Below are positions 54,977-64,000 of a DNA stretch of 64,000 nt, piece after piece. The first letter of the stretch is position 1. Each line of letters opens with the position of its first letter. The position numbers and the translations under genes were made by a program. The notes under the pieces are model-generated. The model had not been told where the DNA came from and made no database searches. It saw only the letters and a list, made by a program, of their open reading frames with translations. The DNA comes from Ordospora colligata OC4 (taxonomy: Eukaryota > Microsporidia > Ordosporidae). The stretch is from contig NW_014575403.1 of assembly GCF_000803265.1 (NCBI RefSeq), forward strand, positions 186,001-250,000. Direction: 5' to 3'.

Positions 54977-56443
54977 ATGGCAGAGCTCTTAGGTTACGAG
55001 AAGTTGGCTGTGCTAAATGAGACAAGCGCAGATTCAGCAAAGGCGATGCTGGTGTTGTTCAGCAAAGGGAAGGATGGTGTTAAGGTACACATGGACAGTG
55101 TTGATTCCAAATACATGGATTTTCTGAATGGAGTTGGAGCCAAGGGAGCAGCAGGGGAGACTTATGTGTATCTTGGAGAAGACAAGAAGATGGTGGTATT
55201 TGTGGGGCTTGGATCGATTGATGAAGCTGAAGATGAGCTTGAGGTAAAGAATGTGTCCAGGAAGGCAGGCGCACTTGCATACAAGGCTGTTTCGCATCTG
55301 AAGGATGTCGAGATTGCACTGAGTTCTGAAATGATGTGTAAGGAGGTTGTGTCTGGGATAGTTCTTGCATCATATAAGTACGACTTTTTGGACTCTGAAG
55401 AAAATAAAGGAAAGAAAGTAGCGATCAATTGTAAGTGCCCGAAGATTGAAAAGGCAATAACGATTGGAAATGCTCAAAACTTTGCAAGGTTTCTGGGAGA
55501 CACGCCTGCAAATCTTATGAATCCAACGCTGTTTGTTGAGTATGCAAGTAAGTACCTGAGTCAAAAGAAGAATATAAGGATGGAGGTGTATGACCAGAAG
55601 TTCATGAAAGACAGTGGAATGAATCTATTATTAAGTGTGGCACAGGGATCAGTACAGGAGCCAAAGTTTTTGGTTGCAAAGTATCGTGGACGAGGAGGAG
55701 ATTCAGTAGATGTGTCATTAGTGGGTAAGGGAGTATGCTTTGATTCTGGAGGGATTTCATTGAAGCCATCACCAAAGATGAACCGAATGAAAGGAGATAT
55801 GCTGGGAGCAGCATCTGTGCTGAGCGTGATTGGACTTGCATCTGACCTTGGGATGAAGATCAATGTGGACATTGCAATACCTCTTGTGGAGAACATGCCG
55901 AGTGGCACGGCTACTAAGCCTGGAGATGTGTATGTTGGAATGAATGGAAAGAGCGTTGAGATTGATAACACTGATGCGGAAGGAAGGCTTATTCTGGCAG
56001 ATGCACTTGTATATGCACAAAAGGCAAATCCATCGTATATATTTGATGTTGCAACACTAACTGGAGCGATTTGTGTAGCTCTTGGTGACACATACATGGG
56101 ATACTTCACAAAGGATGATGAGCTGTCAAACATGATATACCAAAGCGGTATTGAGGCAAACGACCCTGCATGGAGGATGCCGCTCTCTAAGTTCTACTTG
56201 CAGCTGATGAAGTCAAATGTGGCTGATTTGAAGAATACTGGGGAATCTAGGGAAGCAGGGTCATCAACAGCAGCAATTTTCCTGAATGAGTTTGTTGAAA
56301 AGAAGTTTAAGTGGGCACATTTTGACATTGCAGGAGTTTCTGAAAGCAACGGGAATAAGGCAGTGTTTGGAGAAAGCATAACTGGATGCTCTGTCCCAAT
56401 TCTGATTGAGATTATTGAGAAACTGTCTCAGAAAATCAATTAA
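54977..56443 (+). CDS. LAP: Leucyl aminopeptidase (M17)
   Basis: Two-zinc exopeptidase removing N-terminal residues from peptides released by the proteasome. All M17 metal and catalytic residues are visible: [11 protein letters not shown] (Lys, Asp), ISLKP (catalytic Lys), MKGDMLGAA, and the signature NTDAEGRL (Asp, Glu and Arg). An ~150-residue N-terminal domain precedes the catalytic half. The 488-residue length is typical. The start is the ATG at 54977, two bp after CACCC; the TTG six codons earlier is ignored. Confidence 0.95.
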   Translation: MAELLGYEKLAVLNETSADSAKAMLVLFSKGKDGVKVHMDSVDSKYMDFLNGVGAKGAAGETYVYLGEDKKMVVFVGLGSIDEAEDELEVKNVSRKAGALAYKAVSHLKDVEIALSSEMMCKEVVSGIVLASYKYDFLDSEENKGKKVAINCKCPKIEKAITIGNAQNFARFLGDTPANLMNPTLFVEYASKYLSQKKNIRMEVYDQKFMKDSGMNLLLSVAQGSVQEPKFLVAKYRGRGGDSVDVSLVGKGVCFDSGGISLKPSPKMNRMKGDMLGAASVLSVIGLASDLGMKINVDIAIPLVENMPSGTATKPGDVYVGMNGKSVEIDNTDAEGRLILADALVYAQKANPSYIFDVATLTGAICVALGDTYMGYFTKDDELSNMIYQSGIEANDPAWRMPLSKFYLQLMKSNVADLKNTGESREAGSSTAAIFLNEFVEKKFKWAHFDIAGVSESNGNKAVFGESITGCSVPILIEIIEKLSQKIN

Positions 56444-56609
56444 AATCTTGATTCTAAATATACTTAAATCAATGTATTTGTATAAGATATTATACACTGT
56501 AAATCACTTTATAAATCATGCATTCAATGAACAAAGGTTATAGGAAATGTGTTTAATTAATCCTTTTGGATTTGAAATGCATAAACAATGTTTTAATCCT
56601 ACTTCATTT

Positions 56610-57881
56610 TTATTCCATAATTATTGACCTGATGATTTTCTCTATTTCTTTCATTGCATTTTCTATGCATCGTAGCTTGTAGTCTTCATTTTTCTGAACG
56701 AAGCTGTCCATGAGATAGCAGAAATTGCATCCTGAGAATTTAAGGTTCTGGACAACAAGCTTTATGTAATGATCTGCTTGATTCGAATTGAGCGATTTAT
56801 TGAATATCCTGTGCTCAAATGCCTTGAAGCACTCAATCAACTGTTTTTCTATTAATAAAGTGACTCCACTTCTCCTTATGCTCGAGATTGTTTCTAAGTC
56901 TCTTATTAGTTCATCCTGCTCATCAAAAAACTCCTTGAAATATGCAAACACATCTGCAATCAATCCATCAAGGGTTTGTATTTGGTTAATCTTGCGCATT
57001 CCATCTTTAAATCTGCTTTCAAGAAAGGAATACAAACACACCGATGCATCGTGTTTGGACTCTGTAAGCACAGAAAGATACTTTACAATCTCTTGCTTGC
57101 TGTAAAACATCATTTTTGATGGACAGCCTCCAGCAAACTCATCTGGATTCAGAAGTTCGTACTGCTCTGTAAATGCAAGATATTCAATCATTTCTTGATC
57201 AACGATCGTTTTACCTGTATCTTCATGCTTCTTTTTATACTTGTATGTTAACTCTTCAAAAACCTTGAACGTCTTTTCGACGCTTTTTATACTGCTGCTA
57301 AATTCATATGTTGTGGGATCCACCCTTACTCTAAGAATGCCATCCTTGATGTCCATGCGCACAATTGTATAGCTGTATGCATTGAGCAGTCTGTATTTCC
57401 TGAGTCCCTGCTGCAGTATACCTATTAAAAGAATATCGTTCGTAAGAACCAATATACACTTCTGCCCACACTTTTCCTTAAATGTGTTAAAATGAACAAG
57501 AAATCGCTCATCGGTGGCAAATACGCCAGCATCCTCACTGAAGCTCTCAATAATAGCCCTGAATTTGTTGACCTGCTCCTTGTCAACAATTACGTCTTCC
57601 TCGCATACACTTAAACGGGATCTAAGGAGCTGTTTTGAAAGATCAATCATGTTTGAAATGACCACGTATGACTCTTCATATGCATCAAGAATATCGAGTA
57701 GAGCGTTGCTATTCACTAGGAATATCTTCAGTATCTCAGTGTCTATCTCATGATGGACTTTGGATGCCTTGTATTTTTCTGCTTCAAGTAGAAACTCCTC
57801 ATATCTCTGTATTGTGTTGTTCAGGTATGTTTCTAAATCTAATGACTCATACCTTGATATTCTTGAGACCAGATCATTCAT
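56610..57881 (-). CDS. EXO84: Exocyst subunit Exo84-like, with PH-type domain
   Basis: 423-residue protein: an N-terminal coiled-coil stretch (~1-95), a PH-like beta domain (~135-210; KCILVLTNDILLIGILQQ, KYRLLNAYSYTIVRMDI) and a helical C-terminal half (~225-423). This order matches Exo84/EXOC8. Exo84 tethers vesicles with Exo70. It is shorter than yeast Exo84 (753). CCC lies 4 bp before the ATG. Adjacent GRS1 diverges with 64 bp between starts. The family call rests on layout and PH sequence style. Confidence 0.65.
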   Translation of the reverse strand: MNDLVSRISRYESLDLETYLNNTIQRYEEFLLEAEKYKASKVHHEIDTEILKIFLVNSNALLDILDAYEESYVVISNMIDLSKQLLRSRLSVCEEDVIVDKEQVNKFRAIIESFSEDAGVFATDERFLVHFNTFKEKCGQKCILVLTNDILLIGILQQGLRKYRLLNAYSYTIVRMDIKDGILRVRVDPTTYEFSSSIKSVEKTFKVFEELTYKYKKKHEDTGKTIVDQEMIEYLAFTEQYELLNPDEFAGGCPSKMMFYSKQEIVKYLSVLTESKHDASVCLYSFLESRFKDGMRKINQIQTLDGLIADVFAYFKEFFDEQDELIRDLETISSIRRSGVTLLIEKQLIECFKAFEHRIFNKSLNSNQADHYIKLVVQNLKFSGCNFCYLMDSFVQKNEDYKLRCIENAMKEIEKIIRSIIME

Positions 57882-57945
57882 ATAAGGGTTTAAAGCTCAT
57901 ACGACCGATTTGTTTAATATCATTCATTCATGCAGTATCCCTTAA

Positions 57946-59682
57946 ATGAAAAAGTTTGATCAACAGCTAATTGAGCATATTCTTAAGAAGAGGTTTTTCA
58001 TAGCACAGTCTGCACACATATATGGTGGAGTGTCAGGTCTCTATGACTTTGGACCACCAGGATTGTCATTGAAAGCAAACATGTTGTCTTTGTGGAGAAG
58101 ACATTTTGTGGTTGAAGAAGACATGTTGAAGATAGACACAACGGCAATGCTGCCATACAGTGTCCTGAAAGCGAGCGGACATGTGGATAAATTCTGTGAC
58201 ATTCTTGTGTTTGATGAAGAGTCTGGAGAGTGTTTCCGTGCAGACCATTTGATTTCTGCAGTGTTGGAGAAGATGGAGCAAACCGATGAGGTTATTAGTG
58301 ACTTGAGAAGAGTAGATTGTATGACTTGTGAAGAGGTGGATGCAACAATTGAGAAATATGACATTAGAGGTACTTCTGGAAACAAACTCAAGCAGTCTCA
58401 GCAGTTTAATCTTATGTTTGGAACAAAGATAGGATATAAGGGAGACCAATGGGTGTTTTTACGACCTGAGACAGCACAAGGGCAATTTTTGAATTTTAAG
58501 AAGCTTTATGAATATAACAATGAGAATCTACCTTTTGCATCTGCATCTATTGGAAGAGCGTATAGAAACGAGATCAGCCCAAGGGGTGGGCTAATAAGAG
58601 TGAGAGAGTTTGAGCAAGCAGAGATTGAACACTTTGTACTAGAGGATGAAAAGAATCACCCGAAGTTTGCATCGGTTGGAGGCCTTGTGTTAAGACTTCT
58701 TTATGGAGACAAAGATGTAGAAATGGCATTGGGAGATGCAGTGAGACAGGCAATTGTGTTTAACGAGACTATTGGATATTTTATTGGAAGGACAGCGCTG
58801 TTTTTCAAGGATCTCGGGATGGATATGAGCATGGTTAGGTTCAGACAGCACAAGAAAGATGAAATGGCACATTACGCAAAGGACTGCTGGGACGCAGAAA
58901 TATACACTTCTCATGGATGGGTTGAATGTGTTGGAATAGCAGATAGGTCTTGCTATGATCTTAAGTGCCATGAGGAGATGTCTGGCATTAGCCTGAGGAG
59001 CAAGCGAAGATTAGCCGAACCCAGGGAAGTTGATGAATGGGTACTGAAGTTGAACAAAAAGGAATGGGGCCCTAGAATTCGAGAAAAATTTGGAGAGTTT
59101 GAGGAGATTGTTTTGTCGACCTCCCAAGAGTTTATTCAGAAAAATTTGGTTTGTTCAGAAGGAAGATCATATGTTAGATTTCAATATGACGGACATGATG
59201 TTGATGTGGAATGCTTGAGAAGTAAGAAGATGGTGCATGTTGAGAATGTAATTCCAGATGTGGTAGAGCCTTCGTTTGGAGTTGGGCGCATCCTTTATGC
59301 ATTGATAGAGCATTCTTTCTATTCAAGAGAAGATATGAAGCCTGTATTTAGATTCAAACCAATGGTTGCGCCTATCCAATGTGCTATTGGATATTTGATT
59401 TATTCTGATGAATATTATGAACATATTATAAGGATAAAGAAGTATTTGTCTGAAAAAGGATTTGTAGTGCAGGTTAATGAGCGTTCATGCAGCATTGGCA
59501 GAAAGTATGCATCATGCGATGAACTTGGGATTCCGTTTTTCATTACTTTTGATCCTGGATTTGCAAGCGATAGGATGGTGACGATCAGGGAAAGAGATAG
59601 CATGAAGCAGGTAAGAGTCGATGTTGATGACTGCCATTTGATTGTTGAGGGATACATCAATGGGAAAACCAAATGGGATTAA
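57946..59682 (+). CDS. GRS1: Glycyl-tRNA synthetase
   Basis: Class II synthetase charging tRNA-Gly. Class motifs: FGPPGLSLKANM (motif 1 region), FLRPETAQGQFLNF, SIGRAYRNEISPRGGLIRVREF (motif 2) and EPSFGVGRILYAL (motif 3). The C-terminal anticodon-binding domain ends with FVVQVNERSCSIGRKYASCDE. The 578-residue length is below yeast Grs1 (667) through loss of inserts. CCCTTAA precedes the ATG. No mitochondrial targeting leader is seen, in keeping with an organism lacking mitochondrial translation. Confidence 0.96.
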   Translation: MKKFDQQLIEHILKKRFFIAQSAHIYGGVSGLYDFGPPGLSLKANMLSLWRRHFVVEEDMLKIDTTAMLPYSVLKASGHVDKFCDILVFDEESGECFRADHLISAVLEKMEQTDEVISDLRRVDCMTCEEVDATIEKYDIRGTSGNKLKQSQQFNLMFGTKIGYKGDQWVFLRPETAQGQFLNFKKLYEYNNENLPFASASIGRAYRNEISPRGGLIRVREFEQAEIEHFVLEDEKNHPKFASVGGLVLRLLYGDKDVEMALGDAVRQAIVFNETIGYFIGRTALFFKDLGMDMSMVRFRQHKKDEMAHYAKDCWDAEIYTSHGWVECVGIADRSCYDLKCHEEMSGISLRSKRRLAEPREVDEWVLKLNKKEWGPRIREKFGEFEEIVLSTSQEFIQKNLVCSEGRSYVRFQYDGHDVDVECLRSKKMVHVENVIPDVVEPSFGVGRILYALIEHSFYSREDMKPVFRFKPMVAPIQCAIGYLIYSDEYYEHIIRIKKYLSEKGFVVQVNERSCSIGRKYASCDELGIPFFITFDPGFASDRMVTIRERDSMKQVRVDVDDCHLIVEGYINGKTKWD

Positions 59683-59745
59683 ACAATCTTTTTAGATTCT
59701 AATCAAAGTGAAATAATGTTTTGGATACAGTCCCATTGATAAATC

Positions 59746-60777
59746 ATGGCGCGAAAGCATAAAATAGTAGCGGTCGTATTGTTGCTTATAGCGCTAGTGA
59801 TAGGGACGTGCATTGCAATAATAAGCTCTGCAAAGCTGGACAACAAGGAAATGCATGCTGACGAGAGTTCATCTGTGTATGAGTCAGATCTACATGATTG
59901 CAGATATAATTTGATACATAATACAAAAATAGATAATGAAAATGCAAATGCAAAACCATTCAATCTGTACAGAAACATTGAGGAAGAATACAGCATAGAA
60001 GCGAGAGAAAATCCAGAATGCAGGGAGAGCCATCAAGAGATACCTGATAAATATCCTGATTGTCAATCAGAGAATCATACATCCGAGATGGCTTGGGAGG
60101 ATCAATTAATATCAAGAAGGAATCGACTGATTTCATTTAATACAAGCAAAGGCACGTACGGAGAATTTCTATTCGTAAAGCTGCGAAGTGTTATCAAATC
60201 GATTATTAATGCTAAACCATCAGAAGAAAGATGCAAAATGCATGGTATTAGTTATGAGCAAGGCACTCTTATTTGTCATTATCTAAAGCATTTACAGTTA
60301 TTTGTGCAGAAACCTATGATTGCATACGATGATGCATTGAATCCAATAGGAGTCTACGATATATATGCCACTGCGATAGATTGCTTTACAGGACATAAAC
60401 TTACACAATATCACAAAAAAAACAAATTAAGCAATTCAGAATATTCATATTTTGCATACTTGCAATCTTTTGTAGATGAAAGATTTGATCGGATCCTTGG
60501 AGCATATACAAAGAGTCCAAATACAGATATAAGTCTTCGTAGCCATATTGTCTACGTATTGCTTGATTACATATGCAATTTCTATACAAATGCAAAGAAA
60601 ACACTCAATCTTCTTCAGGCAAAGATAGATATCGAGAAAAGATATGCAAAAGGAGAAGTCCCAAATGGATTCGAACAATCAAGAAACTATTTATATGAAG
60701 ATATTTTCGATACTGTCAGGCCAATCCATTTTGTCAATAACAATGCAGAGATAGTAAAGCCAAGCCTGCTTTCTTGA
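59746..60777 (+). CDS. Membrane-anchored or secreted protein (343 aa), unrecognised
   Basis: It starts with MARKHK followed by a long hydrophobic stretch (~7-28), so it is either a signal peptide or a type II anchor. A polar, acidic region (~30-125; Asn/Glu/Asp/His-rich) and a helical, Tyr-rich C-terminal domain (~130-330; GTYGEFLFVKLRSVIKSI, YDIYATAIDCF) follow, with several Cys. No family was recognised. Such lineage-specific secreted proteins are common in microsporidia and may face the host cell; that is inference. CCC is 15 bp upstream of the ATG. Confidence 0.7.
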   Translation: MARKHKIVAVVLLLIALVIGTCIAIISSAKLDNKEMHADESSSVYESDLHDCRYNLIHNTKIDNENANAKPFNLYRNIEEEYSIEARENPECRESHQEIPDKYPDCQSENHTSEMAWEDQLISRRNRLISFNTSKGTYGEFLFVKLRSVIKSIINAKPSEERCKMHGISYEQGTLICHYLKHLQLFVQKPMIAYDDALNPIGVYDIYATAIDCFTGHKLTQYHKKNKLSNSEYSYFAYLQSFVDERFDRILGAYTKSPNTDISLRSHIVYVLLDYICNFYTNAKKTLNLLQAKIDIEKRYAKGEVPNGFEQSRNYLYEDIFDTVRPIHFVNNNAEIVKPSLLS

Positions 60778-60828
60778 TGTATATTTGATATAATAAACCA
60801 ATATTTTAAATATTAAATTCTGAGCTAT

Positions 60829-61830
60829 TTAGCTAATATCAAACTTATGCATTGAAGATGATGAATAAAGTCTGCACAGGTCCTCTATGCTCTGTGGATC
60901 TAGAAGAGAATTTTTGCTTGTATGAACAGCCCGAAGGGCGTTCAAAGAAACATCTATGATGTGCTCCTCGCCATTAATGTGCCAAGCGTTCCATCCCATC
61001 TCCTTGGCTTTATTCACATTGCTCTCAGAATCATCAAAAAAATGAATATTCTCAGGCATATCAATGCCTAGGACACGCATGACAAACTCATAAGATACAT
61101 ATTTTGGCTTACAACAGAACGTAGAATCATACTTTCCTATGCATATTACAGCTTCAAAGCAATCAAGAAGACCCATCTTCGTAAGAATGTTCTCTGCCCT
61201 ATCTCTTGGTCCATTTGTAAAGCAACATCTCCTCACATTGCTCATAGACAACAAAAAACTTCTCAAACTTGGATCAGGAGAAACATACTGTAAATAATCA
61301 AACTCAGAAAGCATTTTCCAATACTCTTCAAGAGAGATGCCTCCATATTCATTAAACATATGCGAGTAGAGATAAGACATCGACATATACTTCTCAAATA
61401 GATCATACGTTACTCCTTCTTTCAAAGAAACATACTTCTGTTTCAAAAACATTCTTTCCTCCTCTTGAAGCCCATTAGATCTATGATACAGCGTATCATC
61501 AATATCATACAAAAACAGCACTTCTCCACCTATTCTTTTCAATCCAAGGCTATTAACTTCTTGCCCCATTTCTATAAAAACAGGCATGCTAAAGCTTCTA
61601 GCATTCATGATTTCATATTCCACGGGTATATCCTCATGCATCACTCGATCATTAATTACCTCCTGTTGCCCACACTTACTCTCACATTCTTCATATTCTC
61701 CAGAATAAATGCACTCACCGACATCGCCCTTTCTTCCTTTGATAATAAACCTCGTTCCTTTCTTCAATTTCTTTACTCCATTTCTAATCACTTTACTTGC
61801 TGCACGCGTGATCCTTCCAACCACGCCCAT
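60829..61830 (-). CDS. HAD-superfamily pyrimidine 5'-nucleotidase-like (Sdt1/Phm8 family)
   Basis: 333 residues; the catalytic HAD core occupies ~105-310. Motif I is YDIDDTLYH (nucleophile and acid/base Asp), motif II FTNGPRDRA, motif III Lys in CCKPKYVSYE, and motif IV HFFDDSESNVNKA. The helical cap (LEEYWKMLSEFDYLQYV) fits Sdt1/Phm8 enzymes that dephosphorylate nucleotides or lysophosphatidate. An extra ~100-residue N-terminus starts with a basic amphipathic segment (MGVVGRITRAASKVIRNGVK) that may bind membranes, followed by an acidic Cys-containing region. CCCC lies 4 bp before the ATG. Confidence 0.85.
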   Translation of the reverse strand: MGVVGRITRAASKVIRNGVKKLKKGTRFIIKGRKGDVGECIYSGEYEECESKCGQQEVINDRVMHEDIPVEYEIMNARSFSMPVFIEMGQEVNSLGLKRIGGEVLFLYDIDDTLYHRSNGLQEEERMFLKQKYVSLKEGVTYDLFEKYMSMSYLYSHMFNEYGGISLEEYWKMLSEFDYLQYVSPDPSLRSFLLSMSNVRRCCFTNGPRDRAENILTKMGLLDCFEAVICIGKYDSTFCCKPKYVSYEFVMRVLGIDMPENIHFFDDSESNVNKAKEMGWNAWHINGEEHIIDVSLNALRAVHTSKNSLLDPQSIEDLCRLYSSSSMHKFDIS

Positions 61831-61891
61831 CTATGGGGTATCAAAATCAGTTCAACTCATATCAACAGCAAAAAATACACAAGACATTCAT

Positions 61892-62485
61892 TTATTTGTC
61901 TTTAGACTTACTATCCACATCCATAAACGATCCGCTCCGCCATTTAAGCCCGGCTTCAGACACAGCCTTATCTTCATTGACAGAAGTCGAGTCAATCGCA
62001 GAAAACCCAGACTCTTCCACATCTCCTGCATTCTCTTCTTCCTTCAATTGCTCTCCAGCCTCTTCATCTACGATTTCAGCCTTTGTCTTTGTGTCTTTGC
62101 TTATATAGCATCTTTTATGTGCCTTGCCATAACATTCACTGAAATATCTAGACACAACCTTCTTTACATTCTCAACCATCTCATCAAGTCGGCTTTCATG
62201 CTTGTCCAAAAAACCTTGTATATAAAATTTGTATACAAATACTGCACCTGTGCATGCTGGGATCGACATCCAGACAACAACCATTAGTTTAAACAGCTGG
62301 TAAAACGGAACAATGTTCAAAACAAACGAAAACATGTTGTCAATCACAAGAAATACAGAAATCATCATAAAGCACTTGCTGTATCTTCTAGAAAGGCTCT
62401 TGTCATTCTTAGAGGCTTTGAAAGCCTGAAGAACATTGTGAAAAACAACTAATGCCACGCAGACATTAACTATTTGCTTAATCAT
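61892..62485 (-). CDS. YOP1: ER-shaping reticulon-like protein Yop1/REEP
   Basis: TB2/DP1/HVA22 family protein that bends ER tubules. Hydrophobic hairpins (~4-22, 38-95) include the family stretch LNIVPFYQLFKLMVVVWMSI and ACTGAVFVYKFYIQGFLDKHE. The C-terminal ~85 residues are acidic and Ser-rich, probably cytosolic. The 197-residue length is normal. CCCC lies 4 bp before the ATG. It sits 61 bp upstream of the HAD gene on the same strand. Confidence 0.88.
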   Translation of the reverse strand: MIKQIVNVCVALVVFHNVLQAFKASKNDKSLSRRYSKCFMMISVFLVIDNMFSFVLNIVPFYQLFKLMVVVWMSIPACTGAVFVYKFYIQGFLDKHESRLDEMVENVKKVVSRYFSECYGKAHKRCYISKDTKTKAEIVDEEAGEQLKEEENAGDVEESGFSAIDSTSVNEDKAVSEAGLKWRSGSFMDVDSKSKDK

Positions 62486-62740
62486 CTTTGGGGCTCTGCA
62501 TATTTGTTTTTAAATACACACATCGTGCCATTCCATATTGACTCCTCTTCTTAATCCATCCCGTCGCTTCGTTGAAATACACAAACAAATCACATTATTT
62601 ATCAGGTTACACACAATCAATTAGAAAACGGCTACACTTTGATTAGTTGTGCAGAAATCATATGTGTTGCTTCATTCAATAAAATTGATAGGGCACCTAA
62701 CACTCACATTAAACATATAAGATACTCAATTCAGGTATCT

Positions 62741-62905
62741 ATGGACAAAAAGAAATTCCAAGAAATCAAGCAACATCTTGAATTGCTCCTCACGCCAGAG
62801 CATTTCAGAAATGAGCTTCCTCAGAATAAGAAATGGACAATCGACTCTTCAAAAATGCCAGAAGACACAAGAAAACGGTTAGAATCCCGTACAAACAACA
62901 TATAA
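62741..62905 (+). CDS. Mini-ORF (54 aa), charged helical protein; unrecognised
   Basis: 54 codons from the only ATG in this frame (62741) to TAA. The product is charged and helical (MDKKKFQEIKQHLELLLTPE) with a polar C-terminus. No family was recognised and no CCC/GGG signal is near. The frame is open upstream to 62639 without an ATG. It may be a real small gene or chance; it lies between YOP1 and the ABCF gene. Confidence 0.4.
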   Translation: MDKKKFQEIKQHLELLLTPEHFRNELPQNKKWTIDSSKMPEDTRKRLESRTNNI

Positions 62906-62932
62906 ATCAAACAAATTTAAATAAAGTCAAGA

Positions 62933-64000
62933 TCAGTCACCCAGCTTTTGCTTGTATTCAATCACATCTCCATAAAACCTCTTAATGCTGCCTGATTCGC
63001 ACACATACACTTCTTTGAATACCGAGCTTACAAAATTCAGATCATGGCTTACACACACTACACACCCTTCAAACCTTCTGAGGGCATCAGCCAATGCATC
63101 AATAGACTCCATATCCAAGTGATTTGTAGGCTCGTCAAGAATTAGTAGATTTGGTTTCATCCCATTTACCAATGCAAATCCAAGACGACTCTTTTGTCCT
63201 CCAGAAAGAGTTCCAATTCTTTGATTGTCAACATTCAGTCCAAAAGATGCCAGTGCCTTTTTACTCTCTCCTAGAGTATAGCTTTTCATCATCAGATCCA
63301 ACACCTTCTCATTTACGTCAAAATTATCCACGTGATGCTGTGCAAAGTATCCTACCTTCAAATGCGAGTTCTTCACTACACTTCCTTCAGCCTCCTCGAG
63401 CCTTCCTGCTAGTATCTTCAAAAATGTACTTTTACCTTGTCCGTTGCTACCTACAATCACAATTCGTGAACCTGAATCAATCTTCATGTTCAATCCAGAA
63501 AAGATCATTTTTGTATCGGCTGAGATTGGCTTACCATAATGAAAAGAAACATCCGAAAACTCAACAAGCAGTCCTTGGCACGGCGTTGATAAAAACGAAA
63601 ACTTTATCACAGGGTCTTGCTTAGGCGGTACCAGCACAGGCATCTTTGCAAGTGCCTTTATCTTGCTTTGCGCAAGTGATGCTCTCTTTGCATTATATCT
63701 GAATCTATCAATAAATGATTGCATATGCTCTCTAACCGTAAGCTGATTCTCATACTCTCTCTTTATTGAGGCTATCTTTTCACTTCTTTGCTTCACAAAG
63801 CTTTCATAATTTCCTTTATATACATCTATCTTCAAATCATTCAGATGCATAATCATTTCCGTGGTGTTGTTCAAGAAATTTCTGTCATGTGATACAATAA
63901 TAACTGTTTTTAGCTCAGATATCTTCTTTTCAAGCCAGTTCAGTGCCTTGATGTCCAGGTAGTTTGTAGGCTCGTCAAGAAGCAGAAGATCAGGATTCAT
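62933..64000 (-). CDS. ABCF ATPase, Gcn20/ABCF3-like (5' part beyond window end)
   Basis: Soluble twin-ABC protein that engages ribosomes. The visible 355 residues begin inside the first ATPase at Walker B (LLLLDEPTNYLD) and include the linker with FRYNAKRASLAQSKIKAL, then a full second ATPase: Walker A GSNGQGKST, signature LSGGQKSRL and Walker B LILDEPTNHLD, then the switch His in VCVSHD. The linker sequence resembles Gcn20/ABCF3. The Met at 63998-64000 is internal (a conserved spot in the first domain), so the gene continues off the window. Confidence 0.92.
   Translation of the reverse strand: MNPDLLLLDEPTNYLDIKALNWLEKKISELKTVIIVSHDRNFLNNTTEMIMHLNDLKIDVYKGNYESFVKQRSEKIASIKREYENQLTVREHMQSFIDRFRYNAKRASLAQSKIKALAKMPVLVPPKQDPVIKFSFLSTPCQGLLVEFSDVSFHYGKPISADTKMIFSGLNMKIDSGSRIVIVGSNGQGKSTFLKILAGRLEEAEGSVVKNSHLKVGYFAQHHVDNFDVNEKVLDLMMKSYTLGESKKALASFGLNVDNQRIGTLSGGQKSRLGFALVNGMKPNLLILDEPTNHLDMESIDALADALRRFEGCVVCVSHDLNFVSSVFKEVYVCESGSIKRFYGDVIEYKQKLGD

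Noticed and set aside
1..64000. CRISPR arrays, insertion sequences, rRNA genes
   Set aside because: No regularly spaced palindromic repeats, transposase-like frames, terminal inverted repeats or rRNA-like blocks were seen.

Overview
This is a very compact eukaryotic nuclear window whose features fit a microsporidian. About 48 protein genes fill 64 kb. Spacers are mostly 12-300 bp, neighbours often diverge from gaps of 60-100 bp, and proteins are somewhat shorter than yeast homologues. No rRNA, tRNA, transposon or CRISPR array was seen. Two cytosolic ribosomal-protein genes carry tiny introns (30 and 45 nt) directly after the ATG, with a TCTAAC/TTTAAC branch site a few bases before the acceptor. 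About 35 start codons have CCC or GGG within about 15 bp upstream. Both traits are known from Encephalitozoon and relatives, so an Encephalitozoon/Ordospora-type genome is my best inference; the species is not proven.

Layout. 1-10 kb: HECT ubiquitin ligase (5' end outside the window), Exo70-like exocyst subunit, LINKIN/ITFG1-like integrin-domain membrane protein. 10-21 kb, all minus strand: MFSD1-like transporter, proteasome ATPase Rpt5, Gcn5 acetyltransferase, PAP2 phosphatase, proteasome beta1, a 57-codon gene overlapping glutaminyl-tRNA synthetase, insulysin-like protease. 21.5-23 kb: two adjacent homeobox genes, one classical and broken by an in-frame TAG, one TALE and intact. 23-31 kb: SCCPDH-like oxidoreductase, Ser-rich orphan, double CCCH zinc finger, Rlp24, ABCG transporter, Ubc12-like E2 and two small orphans. 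31-38 kb: divergent eS24/eS30 pair with introns, SmD2, CTP:phosphocholine cytidylyltransferase, Mnd1, Pcf11 and orphans. 38-49 kb: HEAT-type protein, secreted Ser-rich protein, Dbp4, enolase, RNase P subunit Rpr2, Vps1-like dynamin, DcpS, Dsk2. 49-64 kb: IQGAP, gamma-tubulin complex protein, secretory cyclophilin, leucine aminopeptidase, Exo84-like, glycyl-tRNA synthetase, a membrane-anchored orphan, HAD nucleotidase, Yop1/REEP, a mini-ORF and an ABCF ATPase cut by the window end.

How the genes work together. Several modules recur. Protein turnover: HECT E3, Ubc12-like E2, Dsk2, Rpt5, beta1, proteases. Polarised secretion and cytokinesis: Exo70, Exo84, IQGAP, Vps1, Yop1. Gene expression: Gcn5, Pcf11, SmD2, Rlp24, Dbp4, Rpr2, eS24, eS30, two tRNA synthetases. 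Lipid handling: PCT1, PAP2, transporters. The strongest leads are the fungal-style homeobox pair with a nonsense codon, found in the same window as the meiotic gene MND1; the minimal-intron ribosomal-protein pair; and a beta1 proteasome subunit with Met at the specificity residue normally occupied by Arg. Gene starts below were reassigned to real ATG codons, usually those just downstream of the CCC/GGG signal.
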